NCBI GenBank assembly: GCA_020740775.1
Contig: JAHEWK010000011.1
Span: forward strand, 1,116,001 to 1,180,000
Length of the DNA stretch: 64,000 nucleotides
Reading direction: 5' to 3'
From: Ilyonectria destructans
Taxonomy: Eukaryota > Ascomycota > Sordariomycetes > Hypocreales > Nectriaceae
Positions 45,520 to 57,087 of the stretch are shown here, piece by piece (positions within the stretch are counted from its first letter, which is position 1; each line of letters starts with the position of its first letter). The position numbers and the translations under genes were made by a program. The notes below the pieces were generated by a model. It ran no database searches, was not told where the DNA came from, and saw only the letters and a list, made by a program, of their open reading frames with translations.

Positions 45520-46407
45520 TTTGGCGAACTCAATTGGGTCGGCGATTCAATTCCACAGCTGAAGTAACTGGTGGAAGGTGATGAAGATTGAGTAAATTTA
45601 CTAGCTAGGGACAATTGACAATTGGCCTGGTCTTATATAGCGGGAAGGGTGAGGAAACGTAAAGCATACAATAAGATTAATAAGAAAGCACCCACCCAAG
45701 GTCTACAAATGACTCTTCTTTGTTCAAACAAAAGCAATACGGTACGTAACTCGGTAAGTATCCATTTAAAAAAGCGAAAAGTACCGGCCGTCGACATTGT
45801 CGAAGCTACGAGTGTGGATCTGTTGAGGGTCGGTGGATCCAAACTGCGGACTTTCGGTGGTTGAAAGACCGAATTCCCGTCACAATGCTGCCAAACTCGT
45901 TCGTCAATAACCCTAACCCTCGATTATTCAGACCCTGGCGACCCTTGAGGCGACTCTCGGTCTTTGGCGGATTTGCCAAGCTCCGTTAGCGCCACGGGAT
46001 TGGAATACGGCATGCATTTTGGGTGTTCGTCAACCCTCGGCTCATGTCAATTGCTTGCTGCACCTCATTACGAACCCTGACTTTAATCCAACAGCCGGCC
46101 ACTTCTTTACCGTCTGACTCCTATGTGGAAATCCCCCGTAGCGACACCTGGGGCACCGGGAGATGGCGAAAATCATTGCGTAAACTGAAGCCTGGGAAGA
46201 CGCCATGAGGCTCAGGCCGAGCTGATGGTTGGTCATCTTTTCACAGCGGAGATTTTTGCGCCGAAAGTCCGTCTTAGTCCGTCTCTCTCCATACCTAGAC
46301 GACGCAAGAATTTTATTCCCTTCGTGCAAAGGCGCAACCAGACCTCACCATCTCTGCCATCCTATACCTTGTTGGTGCTAACGTAGCACAATCTCCTAGA
46401 TCTAGCA
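45520..46407. promoter_or_regulatory. Divergent promoter, PDR transporter / Zn2Cys6 regulator
   Basis: 888 bp between start codons. TATATAA on the minus strand at 45633-45639 serves the transporter. CGG/CCG triplets, the half-sites of C6 regulators, occur at about 45786, 45831, 45858 and in the 46240-46285 block (AGCGGAG, TCCGTC repeats), but spacing does not define a single operator. Confidence 0.55.
45633..45639 (-). promoter_or_regulatory. TATA element of the PDR transporter gene
   Basis: TATATAA read on the minus strand, about 115 bp before the ATG at 45519. The spacing fits a fungal TATA promoter of an inducible gene. Confidence 0.6.
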
Positions 46408-48482
46408 ATGGTAGATCGCGAGCAGCTTAACCGCCTCTCGGTATGCGGGCCGTCCCCTGCCCAATGTCCCACCCGAGCCTGTGCTCTGTCTGGTCTAGCC
46501 ACTGACTCGTGATTTCCAGTGTTCGAGATGCAAGGAGCGAAAAGTCCGTTCTGTGCCCGTACGCCACTGTGGCCTGTGTCTCGCTGACATATGATCCTCT
46601 TTGTTTGTTAGGTGCGATGCAATCGAGTCATGCCCGAGTGCAGCCGGTGCAAGGCCCACGATGCGGAATGCGTCTACCCCATCCGGGTGAAGAGGAGAAG
46701 TGCTCGTCCGCCGGGAGTGGACCAGCTAATGTAAGCTTATTCTCTGTCAGACATATCCGTCCATGTGGACTGATGTCTAAAGGTATCACAGGCCTGCAAG
46801 CTCCGAGGCTGCCTTGTCCACCATCCTAGACCGACTCCAGCGCCTTGAAGCCCAGTCTGCCATCAACCCTTCACAGGGCTTTCGGACCGCACCATGCACA
46901 GCCAATTGCTCCCCGGCCTCGTCCTCTCCAACTGCATTAAACACTCCTGCTTATCATGATACGTGCGATACTCCTCCCGGAGTTGGGATTGATGCGACCG
47001 CCATTCTCAAAAATGCCGTCGATCAGGTCCGGGACTTGAGGCTGCGGGGACTTGCGACGGTCGTCATCACAGATGTGATTGACATTCCAGTTGACCTCGC
47101 CAAGTTCTGGATTCGTAGTAAGAAGAGTCTCTTCATCGTATTTGTACTCGAGCTAACACAGTTCTATTCAGACTATCTAGATCACATGCCGGTTTGCATG
47201 TTTCTTAGTTTTGTGGACAAGCGGACAATCCAGCTCATACCCGACATCATCGGCCTCCCACACATCCACGTCGACCCCGGAATCCTGGTAATCTACTATT
47301 GCATCCTCTACCATGGATGCACACTCAGAGCCAGCAATGAATCTTCGAATGCGAGCATGTCCTACGCTCGACTGAGTTATACAGCCTGCATGCGGGCGAT
47401 TCCCGGGTGGCAGCGAGAGGCAACTGGAACTATGACGGACCTCATAGCGGCTCTCTTTTTGGTAATTACTGCTCTCCCTTATGGCCATCAACCATCCTCA
47501 AACTGACACCTCAGACCCGTATCGCTCATCAATTCTTTGACGAGGAACTTGCCTGGAAAATGTTCAGGCACGCCTGCGAGTATTGCCATGCCCTCAACTT
47601 GCATAAGCTTGACAGCGCGGATTATCGTGAGAACGAGAATACCAATTGCGACTGCGATAACGATCGAAAAGGGTTCTGGGAGGTACTCCAAGCTGATCTC
47701 TACTTTCGGCTGATACTGAACAAGCCCCCCGTTCTCACGAGAAACACATGGAGTGTCAACTTGCCTTGGTTAGACCCAAATTCACAGCCTCCTCCCGATG
47801 GCATTCGCGCCACAGCATTTCTAGCTAGTTCACGAATCACTCTTGTCATCATTCGGTTCTTTGCGCTCCTCGAGGATCCGGAGATAGATACGAAGGCAGA
47901 AATAATGACCAAGACCGAGGATCTCGGGCGCGAGATCCTGCAGATTCCCGCCGAGTGGCAGCTGGTAGGAGCTCACTTTCAATTTTTCCACGATTGTACC
48001 TAACAGTCGTACAGAATGAGTGGCTGGCGAATGCCCCCGATCAAGAGGCAGACCTATGGGAGGTCGCCGATGTCCTCCTCACCGGTTATACGGCCATCAT
48101 ATACATGTTTCGCAAAATGGCCGTTCTGGACTCCAGCTCACCCGAGCCTGTTACCACTGAGCTCGATATTCCCGAGTCTCCTGTCGTCACCGATGCAGCC
48201 CGCAGTATTATCGACGTCCTGTGTCAGATACTGGTCAAGATCCCTTACGTGGAGAGCATGGTGACGCTTTTTGGAGCATACCGATCCTATATTGCCTTTT
48301 CATATCTAACCAACACCCTGTTACGTGCCCCGGATATCCGACAGCACATGGCAGATGTCAAGTCGTTGGAACGCCTTGGTGATCAGGCAGAATTGTTGGC
48401 AAAGGGGCAGAGCGACATTTTCCCCTTGGTTCGGGCAATGCAGAATCTCAACGCAGAGATCCGAAGCCGGTGTAACCAATAA
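46408..48482 (+). CDS. Zn(II)2Cys6 transcription factor
   Basis: 569 residues from seven exons: 46408-46440, 46520-46543, 46612-46730, 46792-47117, 47172-47461, 47515-47964, 48015-48482. The zinc cluster assembles from exons 2 and 3: CSRCKERK joined to VRCNRVMPECSRCKAHDAEC, giving C-x2-C-x6-C-x6-C-x2-C-x6-C, then YPIRVKRRS. Exon 2 is only 24 nt and its donor is weak (AAA|GTCCGT), but no other splice restores the cluster. A short coiled-coil (STILDRLQRLEAQ) follows, then a fungal_trans middle region (FLSFVDKRTIQLIPDIIGLPH, FRHACEYCHALNLHKL, RLILNKPPVLTRNTWSVNLP). Intron 47118-47171 is 54 nt with no stop, so it could be retained in frame. Placement head-to-head with the PDR transporter suggests it controls drug export. 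Confidence 0.88.
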
Positions 48483-49577
48483 GCGCGAAGACGGATGTAT
48501 TCTGGAAGGCTTAAATAATCAGAAGACAGGAGGGGAATGATACCTTGGGACTTGGCTGGCGTTTTAACTTAAAGGATGGAAAGATTGCGTCATTGGGAAA
48601 GATAGGTTAAAGTGTGGGCGTATTTTTGTTGGGAGATACTCAATGGCAAAGCTTATAACAAACAACCAGAGACCAACTCCTCGGATGATGGAATCTGATT
48701 CGATCTCTCTAGACCCTACAACTAAATTAATATTAATTGCATCTTAAATTCAAGGCAGAAACGTGATGGGATGTTTTTAGCGTTGCCACTTCCGAGTCTA
48801 GGGTAATCTCACGCGTGTACTTCACACACATGCTAATTACCATTCACACGCACAACATACCGCGGTTTGGATGAGAGCACTACGCAGATATACTTGGACG
48901 CTTTTATCTAAGGAAATGCACCCCGATAAGTGGAAATATGAAAATAAAACAAAAGGCGAGAATGTCGAATCTCTTGGTTACAAAAAAGACACATCGACAT
49001 TATGTGTTTATCCTAAGCCTATGATGAAAGCAGCAAGTTGGTAGATACTCAAAGCATATCAGATACGTGTAAATAGGAATACGTATGCGTGCGAATAACA
49101 ACGGCCATCAATGACAATCCAAGCACATGTGCCTGATCGGCAGCGACCCTTTTAGTTGAACCGCGGCAACGCGATGGGCGAGTGACATGGCCGCTAATAC
49201 AAAGCCCCGTGCCTGCTTTTGGCCTTGCGCCCAGGGGTCTCACATGCCTAATATCCTAATATGCCTAGGTAATAAGCCACCGACGTCCAGCACTGACCCC
49301 TGGATTTTGAGCCGGACTCCCGGGGAGATCCAACATCCCCGTTCCCATCGATTTGCCCGGCCTCAACACGAGCACCACCCACCAAGCCACCCCGCGGCAA
49401 GGCCACATCGCCGTCTTTTCCCCCTCCTCCAACTCCACCAAAGCTTCACTCGCGTCGCCTCTGCCCGTCGCCGTAGCTGTTGCGCGCACCTCCCCGCGCA
49501 TCCCCGTCGGGCGCCTGTCGTTTCCCTCTCTGACCATGAGCTGAGCGCCCTCGCCTCTCCGACCCGAATCCGCAGCC
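48483..49577. other. Intergenic, GUP1 promoter and leader
   Basis: 1.1 kb. The last ~300 bp before GUP1 is strongly C-rich (CACCCACCAAGCCACCCCG and similar), like fungal 5' leaders. No gene. Confidence 0.55.
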
Positions 49578-51608
49578 ATGGGGCTCCTGTCCTACGCCTG
49601 TAGTCTCTACGACATCGACACCCTTGACACTCGCTTCACCACCCCGTCGTCCGTTCCCTACCAGACCGTCGTCGATTCGCGCGCCGATGCCGACCTGAAG
49701 AAGGACGCTCCGGACAAGCCGCAAGCCCGCGGGCAGCCGTCGAAATGGAAAACCCCCGAGTTCTACTTCTACCTCAGCTTCCTCGCCTTCATCATCCCCT
49801 ACATGTTCTGGATCACCTATGAGGTCTCGAGGCGTGCGTCGTCCCTGTCTACGACGCTGCGTGGCACTGGAAGCTGATGACATCTTAGCGTCTGATCCAC
49901 GATATGCCAAGTTCAGCAAATATCTGACCCCAGGTTGGATCCCCGGCCGTAAGATCGACGCCTCCGACAACCAGTACTACGTCTTCCGAAAGAACCTCCC
50001 CTATATGGCCTCGCTCCTCGTCTTCCACCCACTCCTGCGAAGGGTATGGAACGCCATATACCGGAAGGGCAAACCGCAAACCCCCCAAAGCCGCCTCGAC
50101 CAGCGCGCCACCTTCGACTACATCTTCGCATTCATATTTTTAGTAGCGCTGCACGGAATCTCAGCCCTCAAGGTTTTGTTTATTCTCTATATGAACTACC
50201 AGGTGGCGACACAGCTCCCTAGGAAATACGTTCCAGCGGGTACCTGGATTTTCAACATCTGCATCCTGTTCGCAAATGAGTTCTCGAATGGGTACCAATT
50301 TAGAAATATGGCCAGCTACATCTCCCCACCTGTGATGGCCATTGTCGGAAACGGGATCAAAACGGTTGACTCGGACCTGATGCAGTTTGGCAACTGGCTG
50401 GATAGCTTTAGGGGCATTCTAGCCCGGTGGGAGATTCTATTTAACATCACCATTCTACGCCTTATCAGTTTTAACCTCGACTACTATTGGAGTCAGAACC
50501 AAAGTAACTCCAACTCGCTGGAGGTAAGTCGACTAGATTGACAAGTTTCCCTGTCTAATCGCGTTCTAATGGGCCAAAGAAGAAGCAACTCGACCCCTCC
50601 AACCTTTCCGAGAAAGATCGTGTCTCTATCCCCGCGGATCTTGGAGACTTTTCTTTCCGAAACTATATTGCCTACGCTATCTACGCACCGTTGTACCTGG
50701 CCGGCCCAATTCTCACATTTAACGACTATATTTCACAACAAAAGTACCGTCCTGCCACCATTGAGACGGAGCGCACTATCCGATACGGCATCCGGTTCCT
50801 CCTGGTGTTCCTGGCAATGGAGGTGGTCCTTCACTTTAACTATATTGGCGCAATCAGCAAGGCCGGTCCGGAGTGGAGGTCCTATACTGCCGCTCAATTG
50901 GGGCTTTTATCCTTCTTCAATCTACATATTATTTGGTTGAAGCTTCTGCTCCCTTGGCGTCTTTTCCGACTCTGGTCACTCCTCGACGGCGTCGACCCGC
51001 CTGAGAATATGGTCCGATGCGTCAGCAACAATTACAGCACCCAGGGCTTCTGGCGCGCGTGGCACCGCTCATACAACCGGTGGTTGATCCGGTACCTCTA
51101 CGTACCCATGGGAGGTTCCTCGTTCCGTAATTGGCAAGCCATGGCCAAGTCCATTGTGACATACTTGGTCGTCTTCACCTTTGTGGCCCTGTGGCACGAC
51201 ATCAAGCTGCGGCTCCTGATCTGGGGATGGCTGATTGTTCTGTTTATGATACCCGAGTGGACCGCTGCCTACCTCTTCCCCAAGCGAAATTGGGAGCATC
51301 GACCCACTGAATACCGGTTTTTGAGCGCCTTGGGATCCGTGCTGAACACCTTGATGATGATTGCCGCCAACCTGGTTGGATTCGCGGTTGGCCTGGATGG
51401 CTTGACGAGCATCTTGCAAAGCATCCTGCACGACTGGTCTGGTACGTTGAACACCTTGTCATTTGAAACCCCTTTATCATAGTAACTAACGCTCCGAGCA
51501 GGTATCCTTTTCCTCTGTACCGCCTTCACGACCCTTTTCGTGGCCGTTCAATGTATGTTTGAGGTTCGCGAATCGGAGGCTCGACGGGGGATTATGATCA
51601 AGTGTTAG
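49578..51608 (+). CDS. GUP1: GUP1-like membrane-bound O-acyltransferase (MBOAT)
   Basis: 619 residues from four exons: 49578-49833, 49889-50523, 50580-51441, 51502-51608. The N-terminus MGLLSYACSLYDIDTLDTRF and the junction EVSR-P-SDPRYAKFSKYL match fungal Gup1. Many hydrophobic segments carry the MBOAT core: AWHRSYNRWLIRYLYVPMGG (around 457-476) with the invariant catalytic His503 in FVALWHDIKL. The last exon adds a final helix and a basic end (RRGIMIKC). Gup1 acts in the ER: it remodels GPI-anchor lipids by re-acylation and affects membrane and wall integrity; its old name comes from glycerol uptake phenotypes. First intron donor GGC|GTGCGT was chosen because it gives the family's EVSRPSDPR. 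It converges on the AIG1-like gene. Confidence 0.95.
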
Positions 51609-51931
51609 AATCTATGTATCGCCACCACGATTGTGTCGCGCGTTCCCAATGTACTGGGTCAGAATAATTGTAATGGTACGACAAGAAGTTATATATGTAG
51701 TAATGAGATAGTAATGAGAGATGTATGGCAATATGGAAAGCCTTATTGATAATAAAACTACACTAGGGTGTTGTGCTAGTAATTATGCATTATGTTTAAG
51801 CTACTAAATTACTCATACTCGGGGTATTTTGATGATTCGATCCATCCAATTCGCACTCTGCATATTACGGTTGTCTCCAAAAACTTTCTGTCAAACGCTG
51901 CAAGTTTTGACAACAGCGGGACCAGACGGCC
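51609..51931. terminator. Convergent 3' region
   Basis: 323 bp between the GUP1 stop and the stop of the AIG1-like gene. AT-rich, with AATAAAA at about 51752, a plausible polyadenylation signal for GUP1. Confidence 0.55.
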
Positions 51932-52898
51932 CTAGTATAACCGATCAGGTGTCTCGGAGTTGCTTCCTATGGCGTGCTTATTTTCCATGCGATTCATCTC
52001 AACGTCATTATCGTGGGGTGGCGCGGCAAACTTGCCCTCCTTGCCCATCTTCGTCTCAGTCACCCACTTCCGCACCCAGATGAGGCACCATACGAGGCAG
52101 AAGATGATGACGATGCCAACCGCGATGCCAATGATGTAGGCGGCGACGATACCCCGGCCATTCTTCCTATAGTCGAGGAAGCTGTAGACATAGACGCCTT
52201 GTGCCGCGTAGGTGATGAAGGCGAGACCAAGGTACAGGGCGAGGATGAGGATCAACCAAGGGATATTGACCCAGAGCGGCTGGTTTGTACGGGGGATAAT
52301 GATCTCGAACAGGGCAAAGAGGCTGTTGAGGCCATGCTGGCTAATATTAGACCAGGCGTTGAACTCGACGGTGAACCAGGGACCATCGTAAAGGACGACC
52401 CAATAGACGATGGTGACGAGGAACGGGTATGTGACGATGGTGGAGTAGAACAGGGCGTGGAGGGCCTGCAGCGGACGGGGGAAGCTGTCGAGGAGAGGGC
52501 GGCCGCGGATGGCGTAGGTCAAAGTGTGGATGGCGGCGAAGAGAAAGTAGAACGCGATGCCCCAGTACGTCAGGATGGTGAAGTACGAGAAAGAGAGGCG
52601 GACTGCGGAGCAACCGCCCAGGGAGTCGTGGGTGCAGGTCCAGCCGATGATGAAGAATCGGGTGACGAAGGCGTAGAGGGACTGTTGAGGATGGTGTTAG
52701 TGACAGAGGGGGAGACGTGTGTATACACAGGCTGCGTATAACAAGCTTGATGCGACTGAGGGAACCGCGTATGAAGCAACTTACAATGAGGGCGCGACAA
52801 GCGAAAAGCACGTAGGGACTCAACAACCACGACGTCTCAAAGCGATTGGACGTGTCCCAGAGGTCGGTGCCGAACTTGAAGGGGTTCTTCGGAGCCAT
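51932..52898 (-). CDS. FAR-17a/AIG1-like membrane protein
   Basis: 287 residues from two exons (minus): 52785-52898 and 51932-52681 (intron 103 nt, GTAAGT...CAACAG, phase 0). Start MAPKNPFKFGTDLWDTSNRF. Six or so transmembrane helices follow: FFIIGWTCTH region, YFTILTYWGIAFYFLFAAIH, FLVTIVYWVVLYDG, the signature block WSNISQHGLNSLFALFEIII, LILILALYLGLAFITYAAQGVYVYSFLDY and a final VIIFCLVWCLIWVRKWV. The 'H..N..FA..E..' helix holds the Asn/His-type residues conserved in the AIG1/ADTRP family, whose animal members hydrolyse fatty-acid esters of hydroxy fatty acids. A lipid-hydrolase role here is inferred only from that family. The cytoplasmic tail is charged (ETKMGKEGKF). Confidence 0.87.
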
Positions 52899-55800
52899 TG
52901 TAGCGAGCGGCGGTCCCCAAGAGCTCGGAGGAGCTGTCTCGCGATAGGGGCGAGCGAGGTGGGCGGAAGAGAAAAATGGCCGATGACGATTGATGTTGGG
53001 GAAGTGGGTTGGGCGATCTCTTGGTCGCAGTGGTGTGCTGGCCAGAGTGTGCGCTGGCGAGCTAAGATGGGCTGGGCAATAATGATGTGGCTTGGCCTAC
53101 TCAGCGCCGAACGTTGGAGGCGCAACTCGAGTGACGCGATACAGGCGCCAGAGATTATTAGTTGGCTGCGAGAAACGGATGGAAATTGGAAATGGGGATC
53201 ACGTTGGGAACGGAACATTAAGTCTGCGCGTAGCGGCGGAAGTCGACCTGCGTTGGTCTCTCGGTCTTGCTGTGGACTGTGGACTTTTTTTGTTTCATTC
53301 CACAGGGCCCGTCAATGCTGAGCCGACTCCCGGTGGCATCGCGGCCACGCCTCCTCGGAGCTTCAACTCGATCCTGCTGGGCCGTGGGCCGTGTTGTCGA
53401 CCTGGCTAGCGATGGAGCCAAGTCGCAACGGCCGTATTGGCCTTTGGGCTTTGGGTCTTGGCATCGGCACATGGCTTCCCGGCCGTTTCTGGCCTTGTTT
53501 CTCAACTCCAAAGTCTTGCTTCTATCCCTGTTGCTGCATCTCGCGGCCTACTACCAGTCGTGGACGCCTTCGCGTGAATAGCCACTGACGGCGGCGGCTG
53601 TGCCAGAAAGCACCTGGCGTTGCCGTTGACGCCGTTTGCTTGCGCGTCCCAGCAAAAATTGTGCCATGTAGATTCGTGGACATGGCCGTAGCTAGAGGGT
53701 GGATACGGCGACAAGGGACGGATAACGGCGTATCCGTCCTGCGTCCTGGCATTTAAGTTACAACTGCCATGGTCCTCTATTCTACACCTCAGCTTGTCGA
53801 CGGGCCATCAGTAGGCTCTAGCACACCGAGTGTTAGCCAGCGGTCAACACATCATATAAGAAGTCATCAAATCTGAAGCATCTCCATGCGCCGCAAATGA
53901 GGCGGCGGGTTCAAGATTGGTATGGAAAAAGGGTCCAGTGACTCCATCGCGGACCAAGCTCAGCCGCGCCCCCCTGACGGAGAATGCTGCACCGAAAAGC
54001 AGCTTGGAGGCCAAGAGCTTCTGTGCGCAGTGCTGGCGCGGGCCTCCCGACCGGATTGAACCGTGCAATTGACCCCATCGCCGTGGCCCTGTCAATGACA
54101 GAATGGACCAGTACCCCATGTTGACCCATCGCATCGCATCCTGTCACTGAGTAGCAGCCCCCTCAATGGATCACGGCGTTCCCCTAGAGCCTGGGCCTAG
54201 TTGGCCACCTCTAGGCAGGGGGTCAGGGTGTGAGGCGTCGACAACGACAGACGATGCATCCCCGTAGTGGGCGATTTGCAGATGACGGATGACGGATAAC
54301 GGGTATTAATAAATGAGGTCTTCAAGTCCAACTGTCAAATTCCGATCGATCACAGCCCCCTTTCCCTTTTGACAAGCGCCAAGCTGCCCTATCCGCGCAC
54401 CAAATGGGTCCTACTTTAACATGGACCTGTCCAGGGCGTCGTGCCTGATGCTGGGGCCTCGAATGGCTGGACCCAAAAGTCGTCAACAAGCCACCCCAGA
54501 CTATTTGCGCTGGGGAGCTGCGGTTCTAGAGACGCCTAGGCCAGCAGAAAGATTGGCCCAGGGGGGGGGCCGCGGGATCCAGACACCCAGACCAGGCCAG
54601 ACCAGGCGACATGGGGGCGTCCAAGATCAGGTTGTGTGCATCTGCAGGCCCCTGAGCTAACAGGACGGCCTCGAGTGCGTATGCGGGATTGGGAGAAGAG
54701 GAAAATTGCAGGAAAATTGGATGTGCACGCGTAACTCGTTTTTGGCATCGATAAACATTTGATTACCGGCGTGGCACCTTCAGAACCGAGACGAGTCGGG
54801 GCATGGACATGTTGATAGTGCTGACGCCGACGGGACGGAGCCGTAGGGATGGGTTGTGTTTGTTGGTGACACGCCCGGCCCAGCCCAGCCCAGCCCAGCC
54901 AGATGCGGCAGTTTGTCCTGCATTGCAGTGCGCAGAGCTAAAGACTCCAGCGCGTGATAGCGGCTGATCACCCAAAGAGTCAAAAGTCTCGGCTGGCTCT
55001 AATTTGCCCTGGCCGTATTGCGAATTGTCGTTCACACCTTGACACCCAATCCAGCGGTTGGCGTAACCACCCCCATCCCCATCGGCGGTTCTCCGTACTA
55101 CGTCGTACACACGCTGGACGCCCACATGCACCTCCAAACCCACGCGTAAATTTACACCCACCGCACACCACACACACCAAAGAAACCTCGGTAGATCTAG
55201 ATCCATGTTTCTTGCCGTTTACTGGTGTTTCCCCGGTTCGTGATTGTTTTTTATTCCCCTTCGCCGGGTAGTGGGTGGTCATCATGACTCCGAGAGCGAG
55301 GGAGTGAATTTGCCAAGTCCATCCAATCCCGTCTGCGAGTTCTCATTTCTCATCTTCAGGCCATTCCCCATCTCCAATCAATTTGCCCCTGAGCACTGCG
55401 TCGTCGTGTAGAAGTAATAAATCAAACTTCGATACCTTACCTACTATGTACTGGATGACTCCTCCCACGCCTCCCGCGCCTCCCACTCCTCCCAGGTACG
55501 CCCACGCGGATGCACGCGAGGCCTGCATCCCGGGACCGCCCCGGGCCTCGATCACAAAGCTCTGGCGGGGCCTTGACTTAGTCACTTAGAGGTACGTTCC
55601 TAATTTAGCAATCCGCCCATCAAGCCGCCAGGCACGGCGGGACCAGCCCAGCCCGAGGCAGGGAATCGCTCATCACTGCCATGCATGGGTTGGACTCGGT
55701 ATTCGGCCCCACTAGTTGGGCAATTGGCATCCGTAAAGAATTGGCAGATTTGGTGGAATTTGGTATTAAGCAGCATCGGGGGCTAGCCATGGGCGCGACT

Positions 55801-57087
55801 ATTACTAGCCAACTAGCATCATTTTGGGACTGGATAAGGCCGGGTCGCATTGGCGCCCCAGTGGCCCAAGTGCAGGTGGCTCATGTGGCCCCTGGCGGAC
55901 AACCCGCTGGCCCTGCAGTGGCTTCACTGGGCTGCAGAAGTCGTTTTCAGTGGCTTTCACTGGCCTTTGGCGGGGGGATGGCGCAGGGGAATTTGCATGG
56001 GCCGAGGGGCCGCCACAGGGACAGGAGAGCACTTGGGCTCAGTCAAGTTTAGTGCACTCAACGAGCCAGTGGCTGGCGCGGTTCAGGCTCAGGGGATTCA
56101 GCGAATGCAGTGGACGAGCGAGCGAGAACACAGCAGGGAGGAGGAAGGAGGGAGGCACACATCCACAGACGCAGTGGAGGTAAGCGCACGTACATTACAT
56201 GGCGCACCGGGGGGAGATGCTCACAGACCACAGACCACAGACCACAGGCGGAAGGAGCGGACGGGGACGAGGGTGAACGGTTCTGGTAGGGACGAAAGAC
56301 CAAAGGGCCCAAGGAAGGAACGCCTCCGTAACCCTGCGGCGCCCTAGGCCACTCATTGTCATGGATGCTGTCCCATCGAACCCACGCCTCCCCCTCTCTC
56401 TTCCCTCCCGACTTCCATTGTATCCTTACCTTGCAACCCTCATCCTCCTTAATAACAGCTCTTCGTTGGCTTCTCTTCCTCCCCTTCCAGTGCCAGTTTG
56501 CTCGGGAATCCCCCTTGCAGCGGATCCTTCTCGTGGTCTGCAGCTACCCCGGATTGTCAAGAACCAACCGACGCTCCTGTTTGGGACCTAATAAGGTCCC
56601 TGATCAGCTGATGATCCTCCCCTTTGCAGCCGAGGATTACAGATAAACTACACAGCTCTCAGCTCCGTCCACCTCCATCCACCTCTCGCCCACCTCCCGC
56701 CGATCTCCCTCCTCCGTCGAGCCTCAGCCCAACTCGACTCACTCGGGATCGCAACCGTCGCGGGCAACACTGCTACCGCTCTCAGCTCCAGTTGACCGCC
56801 CTGTGACTACTTTGGCAGTATCATGGCGCTCGCCATCCTCTAAACACTGGCTCCTGGCGGCTCCCGAGATGCGATAGCAGCCCTCTCCCCGGTCCGACAT
56901 CTTCCACTCCATTCATCGCCTGGTTGCATTCCGCGGCGCCAACAGTCGCAGACACGCCACCAAACTTTCGTCACCGTCGCACAACAGCATCCAGTGACCG
57001 CCCCTGCCTGCCTGTCCAACGAGGATACGGCTCCCCGCAGCCCCTCGATTCAATTCATTACTATCAGCCTTCTTTTCTCCCGCCACA
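52899..57087. other. Long gene-free region with simple repeats
   Basis: 4.2 kb, the longest gene-free stretch. It holds CCCAG pentamer repeats (54879-54901), a G-run (about 54559-54567), a three-copy 7-bp repeat (ACAGACC type, 56223-56247), and CT-rich tracts from about 56360 to 57087 that look like the long 5' leader of the next gene. Several frames of 60-165 codons occur on both strands but none shows a domain or conserved composition. Confidence 0.55.
54879..54901. repeat. CCCAG pentanucleotide microsatellite
   Basis: Four to five tandem copies of CCCAG within GGCCCAGCCCAGCCCAGC and its continuation; non-coding. Confidence 0.85.

Noticed and set aside
53267..53581. 104-codon plus frame in the long gene-free region
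   Set aside because: No conserved pattern; comparable frames exist on both strands there because of high GC content.
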